Of a stretch of DNA of 48,058 nucleotides, positions 33,746 to 45,180 are shown piece after piece; position 1 is the first letter of the stretch, and the number at the start of each line of letters is the position of its first letter. The translations under genes and the position numbers were made by a program. The notes under the pieces were generated by a model, which saw nothing but the letters and a program-made list of their open reading frames with translations, had not been told where the DNA came from and searched no databases. Origin of the DNA: Lojkania enalia. Taxonomy: Eukaryota > Ascomycota > Dothideomycetes > Pleosporales. Location of the stretch: NCBI GenBank assembly GCA_010094045.1, contig ML986787.1, positions 33,110-81,167 on the forward strand. Reading direction: 5' to 3'.

Positions 33746-33988
33746 TTATCCCTGTTGCGCCCTCATCTTCGCATTAGGTCTAACCCGATCAGGCACGGAT
33801 GGGTTCACTGCCGGAGTCTTCATCTGAGCATGAGTTCGGCGCCTGTCGTAGTCATCGCGGTTGTAGCCACCGTCTCCATGCGCTCCATAGAAGTACTTCC
33901 ACCACTTCAACCAGTTCATGAATGAGACAGGATGAGTGCCCGCGCCGGGATCCTGGGGTGGTATATATGTCTCGGGATGATCGTAATG
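33746..33988 (-). CDS. Last exon of a small unrecognised protein
   Basis: An 80-residue open frame on the minus strand ends in TAA at 33746 and begins directly after a good acceptor (GTGTAG) at 33989, with branch-like CTGAC and CTAAC upstream. The product is strikingly ordered: ETYIPPQDPGAGTHPVSF, then MNWLKWWKYFYGAHGDGG, then YNRDDYDRRRTHAQMKTP, rich in Tyr, Trp, His and Arg. It looks like a small conserved, perhaps mitochondrial, protein, but I do not recognise the family. The first exon is unresolved; a candidate starts at an ATG about 170 nt upstream (near 34160) but encodes an implausible Phe-rich stretch. Confidence 0.6.
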   Translation of the reverse strand, partial: HYDHPETYIPPQDPGAGTHPVSFMNWLKWWKYFYGAHGDGGYNRDDYDRRRTHAQMKTPAVNPSVPDRVRPNAKMRAQQG

Positions 33989-35102
33989 CTACACAGAAAG
34001 ATCTCATGTTAGTAATTGTCAGCGTCTTTGTTCAAAATGGTTTGCGCTCATTATGTGCTTAATGGGAAGTGCTCAAGCTTTGTACTCCACAAATGCGCAA
34101 AAAGAAAATTAAACAAAAGAAAAAAATTGAAATATGAGACTCGTAGGCTCGTGAAGGTTTCCAAATGAATCTCATGGTGGGCGATCATCCATTGTTGCTT
34201 AGCAAGCGGAAAGTAGCTAATCTGTTGAATCTGTTCGGAAGGGTTCGGTTTTCGCTGCGAAAATAATGTCCATTGCTTAATCTAATGGTAGATAGATAAT
34301 AGGTAACTGGTCTATCTTTTCAGATCATTAGACGGGTTCAAATCTCGAGAATCTGGCATTCGGCGCATGGACGATTTCAATGGGAACCTAGCAAGTAGAA
34401 CATTGGGAGCTTTTCAGCTTGTGTCTATACCTAAGACAGTTAACAAGTCCATTAATACGACAGCATGACCAACCCAATTGATGATCTCCAGGCTTATAGC
34501 AAACCAAAGATGTTTAAGGTATCAGAAGGTGTGAATTCAAGGTTAGCAGACAAGGTGGTATATGCGAGGGACCGCGTTAGTAGATTATATATGTTATATC
34601 TGGCCAAGGAATGTTGATTAAATTGTGGTATGTCTTGGCAATCGCTCATTATAGTAAATGGAATGTAGGCCACATCTCTAATGTTCAAGGAATGCAGGGC
34701 TCCTTGCATTCCCACGCCTTTCCGATAATAGGCAAATAAACAAGCCCCATGACAAATATGCTAACATCCGTTTATGAGGAAGTCCGGTTGTATAGTGAAA
34801 CCCACTATAAGTACAACGACGCGCTCGTGGAGACCGCAGATAATACATGTTTGTGATTTGTCTTTTGCCCACTTCGGACGGAACGACAATGACATGTAGA
34901 GCGGGTCTTTTCGCGGCAAAAGAAGGATATTGCGAGGGGTAGAGAAGGAAAGAAGGGGGAAGGTGTTGATGGTGCGAAGAATTCATTTTCCTTCACACAG
35001 GCCTATGAAGTAGAGTGAGTGGGGAGAGTTGGCCATAAAATAGCGGTATGCACATATTATTCGGTAAAATGGTACTTGTGAACAATGATCTCTTATTATC
35101 CC
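33989..35102. other. Intron/upstream region of the small gene and spacer
   Basis: It must contain the missing first exon and promoter of the gene ending at 33746. A sequence at 34281-34360 resembles a tRNA in its T-arm but fails elsewhere (see rejected items). No other gene is seen. Confidence 0.5.
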
Positions 35103-35789
35103 CTAAATGGAAGGCCCTAAGCCCAGAATACTCACTTCAGCAGTGAATACACTCAATCCTACCTGCCACCCTAGCCAACTTCTCCCTCTAGCTCCTCTCC
35201 TTCCTAACCCGTACTGCCCTCTTCTCCTGCTCCCTCCTCGCTGTCCGAATCTCCTTCCCTCCCTCCCTCCCTCCTCCACCAAGTCTGCTAGACCAAGCCC
35301 CTCTTTTACCGCCTTTGGTGATATGATAGACCCCATCATATCGCTGTATACAGGCTTCTGCCCCCGCTCCTTCAAACTCCATACTCTTTTAGATATCCTC
35401 TAAAAACGCATCGCAGAAATTCAGTAGCTTGACGCGCGGGCTGAACCTCCTCTTAGTATTGAGTAGGATGCGACCCTTGAACCGGACGTAGTCGTGCAGA
35501 GCGAGGTCGTATCTGCATTTTCCTGCGGGGCTTGTGTCGTCGTGTGCGAGCCAGACTTTCAGGCGTAGAATTTAGATGCTGGGGTGGTTTCTTGCTTGTA
35601 GGTGTTCAATTGTGTGGCATCCTGGTCTTGGAGTGGTAGTAGATGCAAGTTACAATGATATTTTCGCCCGGTGAAGGCGTCTTGACCCATGTTGGGACGA
35701 ATAAGACCATTTTGTGTATTTGTGGTCGGAGTAGGGCTTTTTTGTGAGGAAATAATGCTGCTTTCTATGGAGGAAATCGAATTACTCAA
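35103..35789 (-). pseudogene. Broken gene, unassigned
   Basis: Three coding-like pieces run in order on the minus strand. The first (35789-35559) is Ser/Thr-rich with TGRKYHCNLHLLPLQDQDA. The second has LRLKVWLAHDDTSPAGKCRY and LALHDYVRFKGRILLNTK and stops at TAA 35391-35389. The third resumes in the same frame (KSMEFEGAGAEACIQRYDG) and ends in a Gly/Arg-rich low-complexity region caused by a GGAGG repeat. The pieces are out of frame between the first and second, and the TAA falls inside an otherwise coding-like frame. No family is recognised. Unrecognised introns could explain part of this. Confidence 0.4.
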
Positions 35790-35829
35790 TCGGGAGTTGC
35801 GAAAGCACGAAGTGAAGAGAAATAAGGGT

Positions 35830-36924
35830 GCAAACAGTGAGTGAGGATGGGGGAGGCAGCGTGAAAAAAGATTTTTATTGCGCAGATTCTATGTAGGAAG
35901 TGAAGGCTAATGCAAACACATAGAACATGAGCTGAGAAGTCATACCTAGGTTAAGGAAAAAATTATTGGATTATCACTAATGAGTCGGTGTAGCCCAAGC
36001 TCGAGACAAACGAAACAACTAAGTACTCTGGCATTACCTTTCTTCCTCAGCCAGATCTCACCGTCTTAGCACCCAACAACACATTATTGGTACTTTCTGG
36101 TACCCCTGCGATGCTCTCGCCCGTTCTTTAACAAAAAGTTCTTGATATATGCCCTTCTGCTATCTATCGTTCACTCCTTCATCCCGGAAATTGGTAGTCA
36201 GAAACTCACCCTCCACAGCAACAGGCACTCTTCCAACCTCTGTACCATAACCTTCAAGGCCTCGTGGTTGACTTCTTTAGCTTTTTAATTGAATAATTTG
36301 CCGTATCGATGATCACGCTCTGTCTCCTCAAGCTTGTGGAAATTGAAGCTGCGAAGGCAGGAAAGGTGGATCTAATGATAGCAGTTCATCAGCATCTAGG
36401 ACTGAGATTTCGGCCACCTGAAAGCTTCCCGACAAATCTCATACGAGCCTGAATGGGTAGGAGCTCCGTTTTAGTGAGGATAGTAGGCGAAATATAGAGG
36501 AAGTCATCTTGTACGGTGGGTAAATTGAAATTACTCTTAGTAGACGTTTCCTATTATGGAGTTTATATTTCCCCATGCGTCCTGAGAGAACCGAGCGGTA
36601 CCAAGGCTTCAGAGTGAAGGGCCGGGAAATTGGAGATGGAGCGTATTGATATTGAAATTGGGATAGAAAAGCATAGGAAAAACAAGTTGTATGTGTACAG
36701 CGTTCCTACATAACACTAACTATAGAATGATAGATTGAAGATAGTTGGATGATGCGATATTATGCTATTTGATATGGAATAGGTACAATAGATACATATA
36801 GGTATACAGACATGGCGCACGAGAAGATTCTACCGTTTCCCAACTTTTGCACTAGAAGAGAGATTGCCTCGAATAACCGTGGTCGTGGTCTCGTAGACAA
36901 CGTCGTTGCAATATAGTAGATCTC
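35830..36924. other. Intergenic, no gene seen
   Basis: About 1.1 kb without a convincing coding region. Parts at 36280-36460 look weakly coding-like but have stops in all frames. The end near 36900 should carry the 3' untranslated region of the twin-CX9C gene. Confidence 0.5.
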
Positions 36925-37914
36925 TTATTTCCAACCCCATGCATGCTTGATGTAATCTCCTAGTGTAGACCGCCCTTCTTCTTTCCTCTTCATTCTGTTA
37001 ATCCGCTCTTCGATAAAGGCTTCTTCCAGCTTCTTCGATACGCCTTGTCGCCCTCGTAGCTCTCCCAGCAACGCCTTACGCTCAAATTCTTGTTCCCCTG
37101 GTTTCATCTCCGCAAGCTTCTTCTCATACTGTTCTCTTACGTCATCCTTGATCTTGCTCCAGACATCATCCTCATCCTCAGCCACTTCCTTCTCCGGTGC
37201 TAGTCGGATTACTGCCGGTTTATCACCCCTAGTCTCATCGATGTTTCGCTTAGATAGTACGCTCTCGAACTTCGGGATTGGCCTCCCCTCTGCCTTAGCC
37301 TGCTCAATAAGCTTCTCCTGCTCCAGCATCTGCTGATACAGCTTATCAGCGTGCATTTGTATCATCTCATCCTCTTTTGGCGACCGTGGCTCGATCGTCA
37401 AGTAACCCAACGCTTTCAAAAACTTGGTTTGTATCTCGTAGCACCTGTTGAATCTCTTCGACTCAGCGCGACACATGGTGGCCGTCTGGTACCAATTGGG
37501 TTTGGAGAAGCATGCCCACTGCTCTAGATACTCGAAAGTGCAGTTCTCGAGCGCTATTCTGCCAACGCCGCCTCTACGATCGTTGTACGCATCGACGACA
37601 TCCCTCAACCTGTCCTGGTCGTTCTTTCCGCGGTCCTCGATGATGTGCTGGGGTTCGTAGTTTTTCCACAGATAGGCATATCTGCCGTCCTGGAAGAGCG
37701 ATTCTTTCGGCACTAATGGGTTCTCCGATGACTCCTCTGGCGTGAATGGAGTGGTGCTCGGTGGCTTGACGGGCTTCGATGTTAACTTGGATGGCAACGA
37801 GGGCTTCTGGCCCTTGCTCCGGTCTGATGGAGATTCTTTCTCAAGGAAGTCACGGAGGGACGGGTCGAGAGTGTCTTTGGCGGAGCTCTCGCCGCTGCCC
37901 CAGAGCCAGCCCAT
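36925..37914 (-). CDS. Twin-CX9C mitochondrial-type protein
   Basis: A single-exon protein of 329 residues from the ATG at 37914 (MGWLWGSGES); the open frame extends upstream to 38166, but the conserved-looking start is MGWLW. Cys125-Cys135 and Cys148-Cys158 form two CX9C motifs separated by 12 residues, the signature of proteins imported into the mitochondrial intermembrane space through Mia40 and folded with two disulfides. The front half has a Pro/Ser-rich linker and SLFQDGRYAYLWKNY; the rear half is a long charged helical region (about residues 180-320). I know similar proteins in other filamentous fungi, but not a defined function; roles in respiratory-complex assembly are typical of this fold. 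Confidence 0.75.
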   Translation of the reverse strand: MGWLWGSGESSAKDTLDPSLRDFLEKESPSDRSKGQKPSLPSKLTSKPVKPPSTTPFTPEESSENPLVPKESLFQDGRYAYLWKNYEPQHIIEDRGKNDQDRLRDVVDAYNDRRGGVGRIALENCTFEYLEQWACFSKPNWYQTATMCRAESKRFNRCYEIQTKFLKALGYLTIEPRSPKEDEMIQMHADKLYQQMLEQEKLIEQAKAEGRPIPKFESVLSKRNIDETRGDKPAVIRLAPEKEVAEDEDDVWSKIKDDVREQYEKKLAEMKPGEQEFERKALLGELRGRQGVSKKLEEAFIEERINRMKRKEEGRSTLGDYIKHAWGWK

Positions 37915-38127
37915 GGTGAGATGTCGAAGATCACGGACCCGTGCGACGTTCGATGGATGTGGACTATGGAAGGCAGAAAGTTGCGCCGGGATGGAAAATC
38001 GATGCTCCGCAATTAGCGTCCTGTCACGTGCCAACTGCATTAGCGCGTTTCTGAACAATATCGACTTCGAGGCGACGCGCCGGAACAACAAATTTACAAC
38101 CTCAATTCTTACGACATTGTAGTAGTG
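37915..38127. promoter_or_regulatory. Divergent promoter, twin-CX9C / CENP-U-like genes
   Basis: A 213-bp space between the chosen start codons of the two divergent genes. Both promoters and leaders are here. No TATA box is evident. Choosing the upstream Met (38166) for the minus-strand gene would make the two genes overlap. Confidence 0.5.
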
Positions 38128-40339
38128 ATGGTGTTGAACGGTATGTGGCCGCCGAATAGAGCGCATTCAGCGAATTCTGATTTTAAGTCACAGATCGCCA
38201 GGTGCGTCGGGAGCAGCGCATGCGCGGCGCTGGGTATATTCTCTTCAAACGCACCATGGGCTTTGGACGACTAACAGCACCAGTACCACCCAGATTGTTG
38301 GCGGCGGCTTTGGTTTCAACATTCCGGGCGCTATATCATCGAAACCTAAGCAACGTACGCCTCAACTTCAACCAGCGAAACAAACGTTCCTTCCTCTATC
38401 GTTGGGCAAAACACCAGACGCTCCAGCGGGTGCGACCAATGGGTCGATGAAGCGGCATCGAAGCGCCTCTCTCCAGCGTAGCGCTGACTCTAGCCTAAAG
38501 AGGGTCGGCGCGTTCCTCACCCCTACACAACTAGGAAAGAGGAAGCGCGACTCAAGTCGCGCCCAGAGTGCGGGGGAAGACGATGGGGAACCCGATGAAT
38601 TGAGCCCAGAGGGCGCCATTAATGGAGGATCCGTCAAATCAATTGAGAAGAGCAGGAGGGTTACAACTGTGACATCACCTATTCAGGAGGACTTAGGTGA
38701 ACAGGATGAGCTGTCTTTGGATGGTGACGACATTATTGCTACGGGTGCTACTCGGAAGGTTGCAAGGCATTTGTCACCGGGAATACAGCAGACCCCTATC
38801 CCCGGGATATTTAGGACGCGACTGTCGACCGCTGCATCTGCCGAACGCACGCCAATTGCGAAAACCACTAGCCATATGTCCGTCACAAGGAGTCAAGAGA
38901 TCGTAAGATTAGGGAGGAATGCGAAGTCCTCAGAGCCTACACCGCGAACACCCGTGCTACCAGCTAGTCAACAACGAAGGGGCAGATCGATATCCGCTAC
39001 TCGACTCGCTTCCGACTCTGTCTCTCAAGACCAAACTGAATCTGCGGAACAGAGTGACGATGAGCTCTCCGTGCTGCAGTCTTCGGTGGCGAGGATAGCA
39101 TTACAACAGCTAGCGTTATCTCGCTCGCCACCAACTTCGGAAGCTCTCAAAGATGATGGTAGAGTGGACGAACTTTCGTCCCCAGCACAGCCAACACCAA
39201 CGAATCACGCGCCAGCTCAGAGAACACCTCAAAGCCGGCCATCCGGGACAATTGACGTACAGGAGAGGAACGATACCCTACTAAAGGGACATAATCGTCA
39301 CAAACGTCATCCTATTGTGCAAGACGAAGACGATGCGGAGCCAGTTCGAGTCAAGCTCACTATTAGGAAATCGAAGCGGACCCCCAGGAAGACCCCGGGC
39401 GAGGCGCTCCAGGCTGAAGGACCCGAGCAAGTAGAGAATGTCAGGCCCGATGAGCAGTTTCCGGAGGGCGGCCGACAACGACAAGAACCTGACGAAACCG
39501 CACTCAGCGATGTCGACGCCGAAGTCATCTCGTCCCTCGAAGAGGAGTCCACAGAAAACACGGCAATGGAGAATCCTGAAGCAGAACCCGCACCCCGTCC
39601 CGCGGGCGCACGCAAATCCAAACCCACCAAAGTGTCCCAACATGCCCAAGCAGAGTTCCAGCGACCCCCACCCCAAAAGAAACCCCGTCACTCCTCACTC
39701 TCAACTCAAAAGATCACCACCATGCGCCTGCCAGGCTTCGCCGTCAAGGGGGTCACCGCCGTCGACACATCTTGGCACTCTATTTCTCGCCTCATCAACA
39801 GCTCCGCCCTAAGCCACAAAGAGAAGAAAGACAACTCCCGCGACCGCAACCGGCGCCGTGGCATCCAGCGCTCCCTCAATCACCTCCTCGCCTTCCACGA
39901 TGCGCTCGAGAACCGCTTTCTAAACATCCAGGACCTGAACGGCGCCCTCGCATTGAACACCGTTAAGTGTCGAGAGAACAAGAAGGTGCTTTCTAGATTG
40001 CGAAACGAGTATCTCGAGCTCCGGGACCGAAGAGAAGAAGTGCTCGTCCAGAAGGACGATGCCGTGCTCCAGTTCCAACGTGACCGAGATACGTTTAATG
40101 AGCGACAGGACCTTAGTAATAATCTCTTTGAGATTGAAAATGCAGTGAATAAGGGGAAGGATAGGGCAGAGAGAGAAGGCAGGACGGATGAGGGCCCGTG
40201 GATCCCGTTGGGAATGCTGGTTGAGGGTGTGAGCAGAAGTATTGGTGGACATAGGGAGGGAAATAGGTGGCTGGATACGGTTAGGGGGTTTAATGGGCTT
40301 CTGGAAAGTGCGACGGGTGTTTTGGAGGGGAGGGTCTGA
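38128..40339 (+). CDS. Inner-kinetochore CENP-U/Ame1-like protein
   Basis: Two exons, 38128-38201 and 38284-40339, with an 82-nt intron (GTGCGT...GACTAAC...CACCAG), encode 709 residues; starting at the second in-frame ATG (38143) would remove five. Residues 1-480 are disordered, rich in Ser, Pro, Glu and Arg, with basic AT-hook-like KSKRTPRKTP patches. The conserved part follows: GFAVKGVTAVDTSWHSISR, a basic RDRNRRRGIQRSL segment, then a coiled coil at about residues 565-645. This order matches the Ame1/CENP-U family of the COMA complex, which binds the CENP-A nucleosome with Okp1 and links it to the outer kinetochore. A CENP-Q-type partner is a less likely alternative. Confidence 0.65.
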
Positions 40340-40811
40340 TGACGAAAACACGGCATTGTGAGTATTAGTTTTGTGATTGATGAAAGACGAGGGATTTGTC
40401 TGGTTGGTCCGCTCCTGGGTCTTTTCTAATTCCGAGACCCGAATCCGGGCAATACTGCAACTGAGGTTATGAATAACACACGTCATCATCTTGAGATTTA
40501 TTACTAGTGCTGTACTGAGTGAGTATCGTCGTTACTCCGGTCTCATAAATTCATAGCGTCTGCCTCTAAGTGTGATGTCTGAGCTCATTACGTTCCTCCG
40601 TGCCATCCTATTTATTTGCAGCCCAGCGTATCCCTAGTCATTCAAATAATTATATAGAGCGCCTAACGTTAGACGCAGAAGCTCTTAAAACAGGATATCA
40701 ATACACGTACGTGCATGGTGCATCACGCACCTGGGCTTCAGGCAAGCGGGATCGGTTCTGCAGTCCACCCGTCCGTCCATTATGATTATCAGTATCCTCC
40801 ACCCTCCATTG
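40340..40811. other. Intergenic between convergent genes
   Basis: 472 bp, presumably two 3' untranslated regions. No gene or clear hairpin terminator is seen. Confidence 0.6.
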
Positions 40812-42256
40812 TCACGAATTAAAAAAATATTCATCCTCCCGCATATCCACCTCCAGCTGCATCATGCTCGCACTATCCCTCCTCCTCCTATCCCCAAAGC
40901 ACATGGAAAACCCGATATCTCTACACCTTCCATACCTGCTAAACACATCCTTACAGAGCACCGCCCAGCTCCTATGGCCCCGTACTCCGCTAACCCTCTC
41001 ATCGTTCTTCTCTAGTCTCTCTCCATCAAGTGAGAAATATAGGATATCGACCTCTGCGAATGCACCACGCAGAATGCGTATCACGATTGGTAAGTCTAGG
41101 TTGCAGATATCGCGAATGTCGATCGTGAGACAGCGGAGCCGGAGCTCGGCGCACAAGTCGCGAATCTGGCAGCGCCATAGGTACTGTAGGGCGTTCGGGA
41201 ACGCGTTGAGCGGTGTGTCGAATAGCGCGAAAACTTCGTCCGGCGCGAACCAGCGGATGCAGTGCAGCAATGCGTACTTGCCGAAGGAGAGTGCGATGCA
41301 GCGGATGTGGCGCCGATTACTAGGCCCGGCGAGCCAGAGGAAATGGGTGAGGCCGGACGTTTGGAAGTGGAAGGTTGTACTGGTGTAGATGTAGCGCGCT
41401 AAGCGGTCCGTAAGAGTCTTGGAGATGAGGAGGACGTGGGATAGGGGAGTGGGGTGGCCTTCTATTGGAAATTTCTGTTAGTAGGCTTAGGTCGAGATGG
41501 CGAGGAGGGATGGGGCTTACTGGATGTCTGGATCCAGTTCCTGGCCTTGCAGCTGCTGAAACCCATTTCTAGAGACGGACGGTAATATGGCTGTTTTCCG
41601 ATGGCAAAGCTGAGAATTTCGTCTTGCAATTCAGCGGGAAGGCTTGTGAATGGATGGAATAGTGGGCGGATAGTCACGGTGTCATCTGTGGAAGGTTTTG
41701 GGCCGAGATCCTCTTTAGGCAAGTTCCAGTTTCTACTTGGTGTGGGTTGGAGACGTAGTTGCGTGAGATATTCTTTATCAAGGAAGTTGCGAGCGGTGAC
41801 CCATCCCGAGCCCGATCGTATGAAGAGACGGTATTTCCCATCTTCTAGTCGTGGGGGGAATAGGCGGATGTTGACGAGCCTTTTCGCTTCAGGTTCCACG
41901 GCGGTGAGAACACATCGTACCGATTCTCCAAGCTTGTATGATTCTGAGATCGTGGTGGGGAGTGGGTTGATGCTGCCGTGGAAATGAACGCTGGAGTCAT
42001 GATTTAGTGACCATTGCTTCAGATACTCGATAAAGGACCGCCGTTCTTGCTCTTTCATGTGAGATATGTTCTCTGGGTTGCGGGGTGACCTGGGTGACCT
42101 GGGTGACCGAATCGGAGAGGGGGGCAGCGCTCTAATGAGTTTCTTGGGGGATCCTAGTGGCATAATGGGAATAGATGCGACCTGTAGTGATGTGCGAGGT
42201 TGAACGATAGACTCGGACACACTGTTTGAGCTCGAGACAGAGCTCGACCGTGCCAT
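40812..42256 (-). CDS. F-box-like domain protein
   Basis: Two exons on the minus strand, 42256-41521 and 41461-40812, joined by a 59-nt intron (GTAAGC...CTAAC...AATAG), encode 461 residues. The N-terminus is Ser-rich and has three tandem SPR units (residues 51-59) encoded by a 9-bp DNA repeat near 42086-42114. An F-box-like helix reads FTSLPAELQDEILSFAIG at residues 203-220, the LPxELxxxI pattern common in fungal proteins. The rest contains RCIALSFGKYALLHCIRWF and a long Leu-rich C-terminal region (about 310-420). The family probably recruits substrates to ubiquitin ligases, but the target is unknown. It is divergent from another gene with the same type of motif at 43297. Confidence 0.75.
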
Positions 42257-43296
42257 GACAGGCGAGTGATGACGACTTTGGTTAGGTATTGTAGCTACGC
42301 CTAGAATACGTGGTTTTAAATATTTGAGCCTCTTTCTTCTTATCTTTCTACTCCGGCTGGATCAGGCTCCCGCTGGAATCAAACAATCTTTGATTCGTGG
42401 TGTAATGCTGTAAATTCGCTTTTGTGAGACAACGGCTTGTACAAAACCAATGCCACCAATTATTAGTCATGAACTTGGGCGATGTGCAAATGAATAGTCA
42501 GGTTGTTCATTAATAGAATGTCATTGATCATTGATAGTTGAATTCCTTTGCATCAGCGAATGTGCTGCACAAGACCGGTTGCTAATAGCGACACGCAGTG
42601 AAAGCGTCAAAGACGCTTGGAGAGCACGGGCAGACTCAGGGAACAAAGAATGCAAAGGACATGCCACAAGAAGACCCAGAAATAGCCAGGTTAGTAGAAA
42701 TAAATGGCTGCGGTGGACTTGGTGGTGTGGGGGATGCGGAGGTGGGACGGGACCCAAGCTTGGCGGAGCTATGACGACGGTGATTTGCCCTTATCGATGG
42801 CTCACCTCACCCCAAGGCTAGCTTGGCTTAGCACGTGCCCCGCGCTTTCGGAACTTCGCACGTGCTATAGCGCCGAGCCGGCCCGCTCGCGAACCGACCG
42901 CGCTCCACTTTTTACAATCACTTTGTACAGCACTAAAACTAAACAATTAAACGCTAATTGATATCCAATGCATCCACAGAAGCTACTACAGGTGCTCTGC
43001 TTCGGGCAATAATGATATGAGTATTACTACTGCTGCACCATGTCGCGACTCCGCCATTCATCCTTTGACCAGGCGCAGCCCGTAGGATCCGCTTCGCCAC
43101 ATTCACTGCCTGGTACAAGTCCTAGGCATCCGCCTTGATCAGCAATTAGCCCCTTGATCCTCAGTCGGCTGCTTAATATTGAGTCACCTCCATAACATCA
43201 CTACTACATAACTAGCCAGCTGTCCGTCCCCAACAACCTTCGTACTTACCATTCCCACTGCCGCGAATCTCTACCGCCCTGCTACCAGCAGCAATC
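42257..43296. other. Divergent intergenic region
   Basis: About 1.0 kb between the two F-box-like/2EXR genes, holding both promoters. A GC-rich stretch occurs at 42820-42905. No gene is visible. Confidence 0.6.
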
Positions 43297-44219
43297 ATGA
43301 CTCTGGCACCCCCACAAATTATCGAGCCGCTCATTTCCAACGATAACATCGACCCGCAACTGCAGTCTCCTCTCTTCGGCAAAATTCCTGCCGAAATTCG
43401 TAACCAAATCTTCGAGCTCGCTTTGCAGGAGTACGAAGACTCTAAACAACCTTATAAAAAAGACACATACTACTACCGGCCCGGTTTTCGCTGCACCAAA
43501 AGGGTCGATGTAGATCTCCTGCGGATCTGCAAACGCACGTATGTAGAGACCAGATTTGTTCCGGTCCTCCGCAACTTGGAGCTGTCGTACTACGCCGGAA
43601 GCGACTCCCGTGCGCCACCAGGTTAGAATTCCCTAATTATAGCCTCATAGCCCAAAAAGGCTCACATAGTACAGAGTACCGCAAACATGGTTTTGAGATG
43701 GGGCAGCTGGATCGCAATCTGAAATTTAAGACCACCCAATGGTCTGCCATATCCCGCATCCGCATCTTCCCGCAAATGTACGCCTTGGAAGCCCTGGATA
43801 TTAAGCGTCTATTTCGACGCCATGATCATCTCAGGCCCACCCAAGTCACCATTACGTTGCGGTATGCGGACTGGTGGTTCTGGGAGGACAATGTAAGGTT
43901 AGAGCTTAACATTAATACTAGGCATCTCGAGTTCCCGGCATCTGTCAAAAAGGTTGTTATGGAGTTGGAGACGCGGGAGGGGAAACTTCAGGAATTAGAA
44001 GGGATTGTTCAAGGCATGCTAGCACGGCCTGAACAATGGACTTATTCGAGAGAGGATGGGGCCAAGCTGCAGATTGATACGAGGAGGGGTGCAGAGCAGT
44101 GGAAGTGGGATGGCCCTACGAAGATTGACGGAGCGACTTATCCTCACCATCCGGAGGGCGATACCATGGTCTACATCGTTAAAGTGCTTACGTGGGTGGT
44201 TATTGGGGAAAGCCAATGA
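43297..44219 (+). CDS. 2EXR-type domain protein
   Basis: Two exons, 43297-43621 and 43675-44219, with a 53-nt intron (GTTAGA...CTAAT...TACAG), encode 289 residues. The motif LFGKIPAEIRNQIFELAL (residues 26-43) followed by YYYRPGFR and VDLLRICKRTYVETR is the hallmark of the fungal 2EXR family. The rest matches that family: RIRIFPQMYALE and VTITLRYADWWFWED. These proteins are numerous in filamentous fungi and their function is unknown; the front motif resembles an F-box. Good start context (CAATCATGA). Confidence 0.87.
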
Positions 44220-44499
44220 TCAAGGGTATGAAGACAGTATCGCGGCGTCACGGTAGAGAAGTATTTCACAGCATGGCATCAATCAGAATGCCAGATCCCC
44301 ATCCTGGTTACCACTAAAGCTGAATATTTAAGGGACTTGGCACGAGTAAACAAGGTTTGCGACATACCCACAATCAGCCTGTTCTAATCGTACCGCGAGC
44401 TTATTGTGCCCAGTCACTGTCGAATTCAGAGGTTTGCGGATGCTTAGTATTTCTTAATCTTAAGAATCGGACGGTATGTCGTCCGCTCCAGCCTGCCAC

Positions 44500-45180
44500 C
44501 AAAAAAGCTCTACCGCTTTCTCAACTAGATCATCCTTGAGCGACTCCGCCATTTCCTCTAACCGCTTCAAATATCGAACCCCCGTCAACTCGGGAAATTA
44601 AGTTTAAAATTCAGAAGCCTCGTACTTCACCTCCTTACCCTGCCGTCCAACCAACTGCCCCCGCATATTCCGAATAAGTCACCGCGGGATATTCATCGCG
44701 GAACCAGCCCGCTCTTTCAACATACCAATCCCTTGCTCAATCTCCTTCCCTTCACACAGGATCTTAGCTAGACCGTAGATAATAGAAATCAGGTCGTCTA
44801 GCCCGCGATGCATGTTTTGCGCTTTGAACAAGAAGCCCGTGCCGAGATATAATTTGCTCATGCAAACGGAATATGTTACGCTGCCTAAGGCTTCAGTCGC
44901 ATCGGATCCTGACCGTAGACGCTCTCTACGAAATGTATGCTTAGATTACCTAATTCGGAGCTCCGCATCGATATCTGAAGCATTTGCCTCGTCTTCAAAG
45001 AGCTCGGGGGATTTGCCTTCAAGTGCTCGCCTGCGGCTGCGGTATATAGCCGTTATTTTCGGCGGTGAGGATCTGTTCGTTGAGTTCGGCCGGTTCGGAA
45101 GATGCTTCATGGAGATGTGCCCAGCAAATGGAGCACTTCTCTTGAGATGGAGATGTGACAGTGTGGACAACATGTTGCAT
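44500..45180 (-). pseudogene. Broken gene, unassigned
   Basis: Coding-like pieces on the minus strand, separated by stops and a frameshift. An N-terminal piece has EKCSICWAHLHEASSEPAEL (about 45130-45070), a Cys pair resembling a zinc-binding start. After a frame change come ALEGKSPELFEDEANASDID and KLYLGTGFLFKAQNMHRGLDD. A last piece reads DDLVEKAVELFWWQAG (about 44540-44500). The internal stops include TAG and TGA codons, consistent with RIP spreading from the AT-rich block next to it. No family is recognised. Confidence 0.45.

Noticed and set aside
34281..34360. tRNA-like sequence with GGGTTCAAATCTC T-arm and TAATGGTAGA A-box-like stretch
   Set aside because: The T-stem has a mismatch, the D-loop is too long and no 5' strand pairs with the expected acceptor strand. 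It is at most a decayed tRNA-derived sequence.
37915..38166. N-terminal extension of the twin-CX9C frame up to Met 38166
   Set aside because: Its composition is unlike the rest, and it would overlap the first exon of the divergent gene. The MGWLW start fits better.
39281..39691. Minus-strand 136-codon open frame
   Set aside because: It is a shadow of the CENP-U-like gene, whose plus-strand frame continues far beyond it on both sides.
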